Source of the DNA: JBGAPI01 sp044221335
GTDB taxonomy: Bacteria; Pseudomonadota; Gammaproteobacteria; Xanthomonadales; Ahniellaceae
Assembly (NCBI GenBank): GCA_044221335.1
Contig: JBGAPI010000009.1
Coordinates: 51,938-115,937 of the forward strand
Reading direction: 5' to 3'
Length of the DNA: 64,000 nucleotides
Within the stretch, counting starts at the first letter, position 1; each line of letters begins with the position of its first letter. A program made the position numbers and the translations under genes. This document shows, in pieces, positions 58,180-64,000 of the stretch. Under the pieces are notes generated by a model. That model was given only the letters and a program-made list of their open reading frames with translations. It searched no databases and had not been told where the DNA came from.

Positions 58180-58965
58180 ATGGCTGTGACTACCCTCAAC
58201 TCCGAACGATTCTCTGGCCTTGCCCGGCTCTACGGCCGCGACGCCCTGCCGAAACTCGCGAAGTCCCACGTCTGCGTCGTCGGTGTCGGCGGAGTCGGGT
58301 CCTGGGCAGTCGAGGCTCTGGCGCGCAGCGGGGTGGGGAGGCTGACGCTGATCGACGCCGACGAGGTGTGCGTCAGCAATGCCAACCGTCAGTTGCATGC
58401 GCTCGATGGCCAGTTCGGCAAGCTCAAGGTCGAGGTGCTGGCCGAACGCTGCCGGGCGATCGCTCCGGAGATCGTGGTCGATGCGATCCCGAACTTCCTG
58501 ACCTCGTCCAACCTCGTCGAACTGCTCGACCGCGGCTACGACCACGTGTTCGATGCCTGCGACGCGTTCCGCACCAAGGTCGAGATGATCGTCTGGTGCC
58601 GGCGGCGCAAGCTGCCGCTGATCGTGTCGGGGTCGGCCGGCGGCCGCGTCGACCCGACCCGTATCCAGGTGCGCGACCTGTCCCGAACCGAACATGACGC
58701 GCTGCTCGCGCTGATCCGCAAGAAACTCCGCGGCGAGTACCAGTTCCCGCGCAACCCGGACCGCTACTTCGGCGTGCCGGCCGTGTTCTCGCTGGAGAAC
58801 GTGCGCTATCCGCAGGCCGACGGCAGCGTCTGCGGCACCCGTCCGGCCGGGGCGGAAGGAGCACTGAAGCTCGACTGCGGCGCCGGCCTCGGTGCGGCGA
58901 TGCACGTCACCGCGACCTTCGGGATGGTGGCGGCGTCGCGGGTGATCGAGCGGCTGTTGCGCTGA
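58180..58965 (+). CDS. tcdA: tRNA threonylcarbamoyladenosine dehydratase TcdA
   Basis: E1-like ATP-dependent enzyme that cyclises t6A in tRNA. 261 aa with RFSGLARLYGRDALPKLAKSHVCVVGVGGVGSWAVEALARSG (nucleotide loop GxGGVGS), LIDADEVCVSNANRQ and FDACDAFRTKVEMI, then C-terminal NPDRYFGVPAVFSLE, all characteristic of TcdA (CsdL). ATG 58180 (MAVTTLNSERFSG) is used. The RAYT cassette ends 5 bases upstream, so the native promoter and ribosome-binding site may have been displaced; no clear Shine-Dalgarno sequence is visible. Confidence 0.93.
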   Translation: MAVTTLNSERFSGLARLYGRDALPKLAKSHVCVVGVGGVGSWAVEALARSGVGRLTLIDADEVCVSNANRQLHALDGQFGKLKVEVLAERCRAIAPEIVVDAIPNFLTSSNLVELLDRGYDHVFDACDAFRTKVEMIVWCRRRKLPLIVSGSAGGRVDPTRIQVRDLSRTEHDALLALIRKKLRGEYQFPRNPDRYFGVPAVFSLENVRYPQADGSVCGTRPAGAEGALKLDCGAGLGAAMHVTATFGMVAASRVIERLLR

Positions 58966-59031
58966 GGGAATCGCTGCGTGCATTCCTCCCGCGACGAGCA
59001 ATCGATCGGAGGGGATGATCGAAGTCCGGGA

Positions 59032-59120
59032 GTAGGGCGCGCACAGCGCACCGCGACCCGAACGCCCCGAAGGAGCGGACGAAAGGAACGCTTCTCGATG
59101 GTGGCCAGAGGCCGCCCTAC
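59032..59120. repeat. REP pair downstream of tcdA
   Basis: GTAGGGCGCGCACAGCGCAC (from 59032) faces an inverse GGCCAGAGGCCGCCCTAC (59103-59120), with a 50-base spacer. The inverse TAG (59117-59119) is the stop of the ornithine-cyclodeaminase-family gene. Same architecture as the 64-base units at 47279-47532, with a longer spacer. Confidence 0.8.
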
Positions 59121-60124
59121 AGGGGGAGCCAGGTGCCGATGCCGCGCTCCAGGGCGAGCCGAAAGACCTCCGGCGCGACGGCCATGTCGTCGAGCGCGAG
59201 GCCCAGGTTGATCGCGATGGTGCGCTCTTCGCGCGAGGCGCGACCGGGCTTGCTGCCGATCGCAAGTTCGCCGAGATCCGCTGATGGCATCGGGGTCTGC
59301 CCAAAATAGCCGAGCGTCCGGTAGTAGGCGAACTGCGCGTGGTCATCGGTCGTGACCAGGTCGAATTCCGCCAGCGCGGCGCCGCTCCAGTAGGAATCGA
59401 AATCGACGGCGGAGGCGAATGCCCCCGGCGCGACCCAGCCGGCTTCGATGGTCGGCGTCGGATGCTTGAGGATCGGACCCGAGGTCACGATCACGTCCGC
59501 CGCCTCGACGGCGGCGCGCGGAGTGTCGACACCGACCACTTCGATGCCGAGCTGGGTGCGCATCTCCTCGACGAACCGCTGTTGCACCTCGCGACGGACG
59601 TCGTAGGCATAGGCGCGGCGGATCGGCAGAACCAGCGCGAGCGCCTCGAGATTGACCCGACCCTGGACACCGCACGCGAGGATCGCGGCGCTCGTGCTGT
59701 CCGGCCGCGCAAGGTGGCGCGCCGACAGTGCGGTGGCGGCGCCGGTGCGGTAGGCGGTGATCCAGGTGCAGTCCATCAGTGCATACGGCAGGCCGCTGTC
59801 GACATCGTTCAGCACCAGCAGGCCGCTGATGTAGGGCAGGCCGCGCGCCGGGTTCCCGGGATAGCCGCCGACCCACTTCATCCCGGCGGAGCGCAGCGTG
59901 GGAAGGTAGGCCGGCATCGCGTGCAGGAAGGCGTCCGGCCGGGTGTGGATGCCGGGCTTCGGCGGCATCTCGATTCGCCCGTGGCCCTTCTCGACGAAGC
60001 CGCGCTCGACCGCCGCCAGCACGCCGGCCATGTCGAGAGCGACGGCTTCGACGTCGGCGCGGGAGAGATAGAGCAATTGTCCCGGCCGGGCGGCGGGAGC
60101 CGGGTGTGGGTCGGTGGCGGACAT
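59117..60124 (-). CDS. Ornithine cyclodeaminase/mu-crystallin family enzyme
   Basis: 335 aa NAD(P)-dependent protein. Features: LLYLSRADVEAVALDMAGVLAAVERGFVEKGHGRIEMPPKPGIH, AGMKWVGGYPGNPARGLPYISGLLVLND, TGAATALSARHLARPDSTSAAILACGVQGRVNLEALALV (Rossmann loop, here GVQGRV), and VAPGAFASAVDFDSYW. The family includes ornithine cyclodeaminase, alanine dehydrogenase and delta1-pyrroline-2-carboxylate reductase; GMKWVGGYPGN is general for the family and does not fix the substrate. It reads away from TatD, separated by a REP pair. The stop TAG belongs to a REP. Confidence 0.87.
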   Translation of the reverse strand: MSATDPHPAPAARPGQLLYLSRADVEAVALDMAGVLAAVERGFVEKGHGRIEMPPKPGIHTRPDAFLHAMPAYLPTLRSAGMKWVGGYPGNPARGLPYISGLLVLNDVDSGLPYALMDCTWITAYRTGAATALSARHLARPDSTSAAILACGVQGRVNLEALALVLPIRRAYAYDVRREVQQRFVEEMRTQLGIEVVGVDTPRAAVEAADVIVTSGPILKHPTPTIEAGWVAPGAFASAVDFDSYWSGAALAEFDLVTTDDHAQFAYYRTLGYFGQTPMPSADLGELAIGSKPGRASREERTIAINLGLALDDMAVAPEVFRLALERGIGTWLPL

Positions 60125-60155
60125 GGCGCGCTCGCAGACGACGGTGCCGCTGAGT

Positions 60156-60218
60156 GTAGGGCGCGCACAGCGCACCGTTGCCGGAACGCCTCGCGATGGC
60201 GGCCGATGGCCGCCCTAC
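60156..60218. repeat. REP pair between OCD-family gene and tatD
   Basis: GTAGGGCGCGCACAGCGCAC (from 60156) and the inverse GGCGGCCGATGGCCGCCCTAC (60198-60218), with tail GCCTCGCGATGG between them. About 63 bases, the same unit as the tandem array at 47279-47532. The inverse TAG (60215-60217) is the stop of the TatD gene. Confidence 0.85.
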
Positions 60219-60979
60219 GTCCGACTCCCGAACATCCGGTCGAAGTTCGCCGAGGTCGCCCGCGCGATCACCTCGGTATCGACCCCGCGCAACGCGGCAA
60301 CGTCGCGGGCGACCTCGACCAGCAGTGCCGGCTCGTTGCGCTGGCCCTGGCGGCCGCACAGCGGCTGGTCGGGGCTGTCGGTCTCGAGCAGCAGCTGGTC
60401 GAGCGGAATGCGGCGCACGAGGTCGTGGATGCGCGTCGAGCGCGGATAGGTGACGGGGCCGCCGATGCCGATGAGGAATCCGAGCTTCATCAGCACTCGT
60501 GCCTGCTCGACGCTTCCCGAGTAGCTGTGCACGACCCCCGTGAGTTTCCCGACCCGGCGGAACTCCGCGATCACCGCGTCGACGGAGCGGCGGGCATGGA
60601 CCACGACCGGGAGTCGCAGGTCGCGCGCGAGTTCGAGCTGAGCGCGGAAGATCCGCGTCTGGCGTTCGCGGTCGAGATCGTCGACGAAGAAATCGAGGCC
60701 GCACTCGCCGACCGCCGGCGCGCGCTCGCGCACCAGCCAGTCGCCGAGGTCGCGGAGGTCCTCGTCGCGATGCTCGGCGAGGTAGATCGGGTGCAGACCG
60801 AATGCCGGGACGAGCCCGTCGAAGTCGCGGCATACCTGCGCGAGCTTCGCGAAACCGGACAACGCGATCGCCGGCACCAGCTGGCGGTCGATCCCGGCGC
60901 GCAAGGCGCGCTCGATGACTGCCGGGCGATCGGCATCGAATTCCGCGACGTCGATGTGCACATGGGAATCCGTCCACAT
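60215..60979 (-). CDS. TatD-family metal-dependent hydrolase
   Basis: 254 aa TIM-barrel hydrolase of the TatD/YjjV group, a DNase or phosphodiesterase. Motifs: DSHVHID (first metal ligands, residues 4-10), AFGLHPIYLAEH, VGECGLDFFVDD, VVVHARRSVDAV, VVHSYSGSVEQA, and LLLETDSPDQPL. All metal ligands appear present. HSYSGS replaces the more usual HCFSG, as in YjjV-like members. DinB lies 16 bases upstream on the same strand, giving a probable two-gene unit. Confidence 0.92.
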   Translation of the reverse strand: MWTDSHVHIDVAEFDADRPAVIERALRAGIDRQLVPAIALSGFAKLAQVCRDFDGLVPAFGLHPIYLAEHRDEDLRDLGDWLVRERAPAVGECGLDFFVDDLDRERQTRIFRAQLELARDLRLPVVVHARRSVDAVIAEFRRVGKLTGVVHSYSGSVEQARVLMKLGFLIGIGGPVTYPRSTRIHDLVRRIPLDQLLLETDSPDQPLCGRQGQRNEPALLVEVARDVAALRGVDTEVIARATSANFDRMFGSRT

Positions 60980-60995
60980 GGCGCTCGCCTCGTGC

Positions 60996-61511
60996 TCAGC
61001 CCAGTTCAGCGGCGGGCAGCGCGTACAGGAAATACGGCAGATCCATCTCCGGAGCGCTCGCCCCGAGCTGGGTCAGCGCCGCCGAGATCTGGCCGCGATG
61101 ATGGGTGGCGTGGTTGAACACGTGCAGGATGCACGATGCACGCGGCAGCGCGGCCTGGGTGTCGTCGATCTTGCGGTAGTGCGCGATGCCCGCCAGCGCG
61201 TCCGGCGTCAGTCCGGCGATGTAGTGTTTCCATACATCGGTCCGGGCAAGCAGGCGGTCGCGCAGCGCGGCGCGATCCGTTTCGATCTCGTCGTTCAGGC
61301 CCTTGATCGGAAAAGGCTGCGCAATCATCCGGCCGTGCCACAGGTGATCGACCAGCAGCAGGTGGTTCAGGGTGCCGTGGATGCTGTGGAAGAACAGCGA
61401 TACGTCCTTGCGGTAGGCGAGATCGGACAGTCCGTCGATCTGCTCGTAGATCTTCTCCAGCGCCCAGCGGTTGTAGCGGGCCATCAGGAGGCAGTGGCGG
61501 CGCAGGTCCAT
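60996..61511 (-). CDS. DinB-family protein
   Basis: 171 aa four-helix protein of the DinB/YfiT superfamily. The metal triad histidines are visible: FHSIHGTLNHLLLVDHLWHGRM (about residues 42-63) and HVFNHATHHRGQISAAL (about 131-147). Start at 61511 (MDLRRHCLLMARYNRWAL) gives the usual first helix. Members are often metal-dependent thiol transferases or uncharacterised stress proteins. Followed by tatD after 16 bases. Confidence 0.9.
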   Translation of the reverse strand: MDLRRHCLLMARYNRWALEKIYEQIDGLSDLAYRKDVSLFFHSIHGTLNHLLLVDHLWHGRMIAQPFPIKGLNDEIETDRAALRDRLLARTDVWKHYIAGLTPDALAGIAHYRKIDDTQAALPRASCILHVFNHATHHRGQISAALTQLGASAPEMDLPYFLYALPAAELG

Positions 61512-61958
61512 GGCGGCGGTTCCATCGGGTGGCGTCCCGCCCGTCATTGTAGAGCGGGCCCAGGCCCGCTGCGCCTGATCCGCGGCAGGGAGAGCGGCCC
61601 GGGTGTCGCTCTACGGCGCCCGGCGCCGAGGAGGAACCTGCTCTCCCCCTTGAAATCCGCCGCGCAGTCCACAAGGATGTCCAGCATCGTGACCCACATT
61701 CGATCTCTCGATTCGGTCGCCGCGACTCCGGGGAGTCGCCTCGTCAAAGCCCGCCGTCCCTCGATGATGGGAGCCTCGCGTCCGCCGCCGGCGAACGACA
61801 CTCTCGGATGTCGCTTTTGCCCCTCGGTCGTCGTTGACGCCTAGTGGGGCAGCGGACCACGGTCCGCTCTACCGATTCGCAAGCAACGCGTGCTGCGACG
61901 GTGACCCGGTCGGGTCACCGGCGGCGCGCGTGGATTCATCCGACTACAAGGAATAGCC
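61512..61958. repeat. 447-base gene-free region with REP pairs
   Basis: No convincing gene. GTAGAGCGGGCCCAGGCCCG (from 61549) and an inverse GAGCGGCCCGGGTGTCGCTC plus TAC (ending 61614) form a pair. Later GGGGCAGCGGACCACGGTCC (61854-61873 region, ending in CTAC at 61869-61872) is another inverse element. The stretch 61620-61845 shows no recognised structure. The last 60 bases contain ACCCGGTCGGGTCACCGG hairpins and the AAGGAA ribosome-binding site of the SPFH gene. Confidence 0.65.
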
Positions 61959-63902
61959 ATGTTGCTCTCCACGGTGTTCGAGTACTCGACGTTGATCGTC
62001 GGCGTGCTCCTGTTCTTCCTGATCTGGACCTCGGTGGTGTACGTGCCCAACAACCGCGTCGGCGTGCTCGAGCGGCTGTGGTCGCTGAAGGGCTCGGTCG
62101 AAGGCGGTTTCCTCGCGCTGAACGGCGAGGCTGGCTACGCGCCCGACGTGCTGCGCGGCGGCTTCCACCTGCTGTTCCCGTTCAAGTACCGGGTCCACAA
62201 GGCCGACCTCGTGATCGTGCCGCAGGGCGAGCTCGGCTACGTGTTCGCCCGTGACGGCGCGCCGCTCGGCGCCGGCCAGACGCTGGCCGCCAACGATCGC
62301 GCGACCGACTTCGAGGACGTGCGCGACTTCCTCGCCAAGGGCGGCCAGAAAGGCCCGCAGCGCAAGGTCCTGCGCGAAGGCGCCTATGCGATCAACACCG
62401 CGCAGTTCATCGTGCTGACCCAGGCCAACACCTACGCGCTGATCCTCGCCGACTCCGACGACGACAAGATCAAGGCGATGCGCCACCAGATCGATGCGCG
62501 CCTCGGCTTCAAGCCGATCGTGATCGACGACTCCAAGGACATGATCGGCATCGTCACCGTGCACGACGGTCCGTCGCTGCCGGCCGGCGAGCTGATCGCG
62601 CCGCCGGTGGGCCAGGATCGCGCGAAGCTCGACACCTACCACAACAGCTTCCAGGACTCCGACCATTTCCTGACCGCCGGCGGCTACCGCGGTCGCCAGT
62701 ACTCGGTCCTGGTGGAAGGCACCTACTTCATCAATCGACTGTTCGCGAGCGTCGACCTGGTGCCGAAGACCCGGATCGCGATGGGCTATGTCGGCGTGGT
62801 GGTGTCGTTCACCGGCCGCCGCGGAACCGACCGCTCGGGCGACAAGTACCAGCACGGCGAGCTGGTCGACACCGGCGAACGCGGCGTCTGGGAAGTGCCG
62901 CTGCTGCCGGGCAAGTACCCGTTCAACACCTTCGCCGGCAGCATCATGCTGGTGCCGACGACCAACTTCATCCTGAAGTGGGAGTCGGGCCAGTCGGGCA
63001 GCGACTTCGACCGGAACTTGAAGGAAGTGTCGCTGATCACCAAGGACGCCTTCGAGCCCAACCTGCCGCTGTCGGTCGTCGTGCACATCGACTACCGCAA
63101 GGCCGCGCTGGTGATCCAGCGCTTCGGCAACGTGCAGCAGCTGGTCGAGCAGACCCTGGACCCGATGGTCTCGGCCTACTTCAAGAACATCGCGCAGACC
63201 AAGACGCTGATCGAACTCTTGCAGGACCGCGCCGACATCCAGAAGCAGGCGCTGGGCGAGATGAAGGACAAGTTCGCCAGTTACAACCTCGAGCTGCAGG
63301 AAGTGCTGATCGGCACGCCGCATTCGCCGGCCGGCAACAAGCAGATCGAGGACATCCTGGTGCAGCTGCGCGAGCGCCAGATCGCCCGCGAGCGGGTCGA
63401 GACCTATCAGCGCCAGGAGGAGGCTGCGGTGAAGGAGCGCACCCTGCGCGAGGCCGAGGCGGTGGCGCTGCAGCAGAAGGGCCTGACCGAGTCGAAGATC
63501 GCGATCGACATCGCCGAGAATCGCGGTGTCGCCGAGGTCAAGACCCAGACCCGCCACGGCGAGGCCGAGGCCGCCAAGATCCGCAACGTCGCGATGGCGG
63601 AGGCCGAGCGTATCCGCGCGATCGGCGCCGCCGACGCCAACCGCATCGAGCTGACCGGCGAGGCCGCCGCCAAGGCCGCCAAATCGCAGGTCGACGCCTA
63701 CGGCGGCCCGGAGATCCGTCTGGCCCAGGAAATCACCGCCCAGATCACCAACGCGATCAAGGAGGGCAAGCTGCCGGTGGTCCCGCAGATCCTGGTCGGC
63801 GGCGACGGCAAGTCGTCCAATGCGATCGAGGCGATCACCGCGATGGTGCTGGCGGCGGGCAACACCCTGATGAAGCGTGAGGCGGCCAAGCCGCAGGCGT
63901 AG
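61959..63902 (+). CDS. SPFH/flotillin-like membrane protein
   Basis: 647 aa protein. One N-terminal membrane helix (LIVGVLLFFLIWTSVVYVPN, about 12-31) followed by an SPFH domain (about 40-420) and a long Ala/Glu-rich coiled coil (about 440-585; KERTLREAEAVALQQKGLTE, AEAERIRAIGAADANRIELT), ending GGDGKSSNAIEAITAMVLAAG. This layout is that of flotillins, which oligomerise in the membrane and scaffold signalling or envelope processes; the size exceeds the usual 450-500 because of an enlarged SPFH part. AAGGAA lies 8 bases before the ATG. No NfeD partner gene is in the window. The stop TAG heads a REP. Confidence 0.88.
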   Translation: MLLSTVFEYSTLIVGVLLFFLIWTSVVYVPNNRVGVLERLWSLKGSVEGGFLALNGEAGYAPDVLRGGFHLLFPFKYRVHKADLVIVPQGELGYVFARDGAPLGAGQTLAANDRATDFEDVRDFLAKGGQKGPQRKVLREGAYAINTAQFIVLTQANTYALILADSDDDKIKAMRHQIDARLGFKPIVIDDSKDMIGIVTVHDGPSLPAGELIAPPVGQDRAKLDTYHNSFQDSDHFLTAGGYRGRQYSVLVEGTYFINRLFASVDLVPKTRIAMGYVGVVVSFTGRRGTDRSGDKYQHGELVDTGERGVWEVPLLPGKYPFNTFAGSIMLVPTTNFILKWESGQSGSDFDRNLKEVSLITKDAFEPNLPLSVVVHIDYRKAALVIQRFGNVQQLVEQTLDPMVSAYFKNIAQTKTLIELLQDRADIQKQALGEMKDKFASYNLELQEVLIGTPHSPAGNKQIEDILVQLRERQIARERVETYQRQEEAAVKERTLREAEAVALQQKGLTESKIAIDIAENRGVAEVKTQTRHGEAEAAKIRNVAMAEAERIRAIGAADANRIELTGEAAAKAAKSQVDAYGGPEIRLAQEITAQITNAIKEGKLPVVPQILVGGDGKSSNAIEAITAMVLAAGNTLMKREAAKPQA

Positions 63903-64000
63903 GGCGGCAAGACCGCCGGCGTAGGGCGGCCATTGGCCGCCATTGCGAGGCATCGGGGCTGAGAGCGCCGGATGTTTCCCTCTCCCCCGCGTGCGGGGGA
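63899..64000. repeat. REP elements at the right edge
   Basis: Two tandem GTAG-headed elements: GTAGGGCGGCAAGACCGCC (63899-63917) and GTAGGGCGGCCATTGGCCGC (63921-63940) with tail CATTGCGAGGC. The first TAG is the SPFH stop. The remaining bases to 64000 contain CCCCCGCGTGCGGGGG, a hairpin cut by the window edge. Confidence 0.75.

Noticed and set aside
61544..61801. An 85-codon minus-strand frame in the gap before the SPFH gene
   Set aside because: No ribosome-binding site, no recognisable domain, and it overlaps REP sequence.

Overview
The window is high-GC, densely coding DNA from a gammaproteobacterium. I infer the order Lysobacterales (Xanthomonadales), probably a Rhodanobacteraceae-like or Lysobacteraceae-like lineage. 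The markers are the run ubiG, HAD phosphatase, phytoene-synthase-like gene, folE2; dihydroorotase followed by an M23 peptidase; a DksA with an Ala/Lys/Pro-rich extension and a degenerate zinc finger; DUF2909, DUF3011 and DUF3025 proteins; FimV; abundant GTAG-headed REP repeats; and two secreted proteins ending in LFxDGFE. No rRNA, tRNA, CRISPR array, prophage or replication origin was seen. About 53 protein genes are supported.

Layout. 0-9.5 kb: ubiquinone and folate genes, pyrimidine synthesis with a cell-wall peptidase, a small secreted pair including a collagen-like protein, yidD, dksA, and two cytochromes c. 9.7-17.3 kb: a tripartite RND efflux operon (adaptor plus two permeases, MdtABC-like, no TolC). 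17.6-21.3 kb: two paralogous secreted proteins flanking small membrane genes and a MocR-type regulator. 21.3-25 kb: sulfur and cysteine metabolism (sufE, cysS, cysK) with a COQ4-like protein. 25.3-33.5 kb: prolyl oligopeptidase, rimO, a DUF3025 protein, a solute-binding protein, a MEST-like hydrolase and a DUF3011 protein. 33.7-42.3 kb: FimV, an HD-GYP c-di-GMP phosphodiesterase response regulator coupled to a beta-propeller histidine kinase, and a rhomboid protease. 42.4-47.2 kb: a LysR/LysE divergent pair and a large NHL-repeat secreted protein. 47.5-54.6 kb: a four-gene, translationally coupled operon (YfiR-like protein, hybrid kinase, diguanylate cyclase, TonB-dependent receptor) with a divergent OmpR-type regulator. 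54.7-64 kb: a deacetylase-like enzyme, two secreted proteins, a REP-associated transposase (RAYT), TcdA, an ornithine-cyclodeaminase-family enzyme, TatD, DinB and an SPFH/flotillin-like protein.

Two themes stand out. First, c-di-GMP signalling: the window has a synthetic module (GGDEF operon with an outer-membrane receptor and a periplasmic YfiR-like protein) and a degradative module (HD-GYP with a propeller kinase), plus FimV, which in other bacteria links polarity, type IV pili and second messengers.

Second, the noncoding space is dominated by GTAG-headed palindromes. In about 17 genes the TAG of the GTAG head is itself the stop codon, and one RAYT transposase is bracketed by inverted copies. 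I regard this stop-codon fusion, the YfiR/kinase/GGDEF/TonB operon and the shared LFxDGFE C-terminus as the observations most worth following up. All functions are read from sequence by eye; no database search was run.
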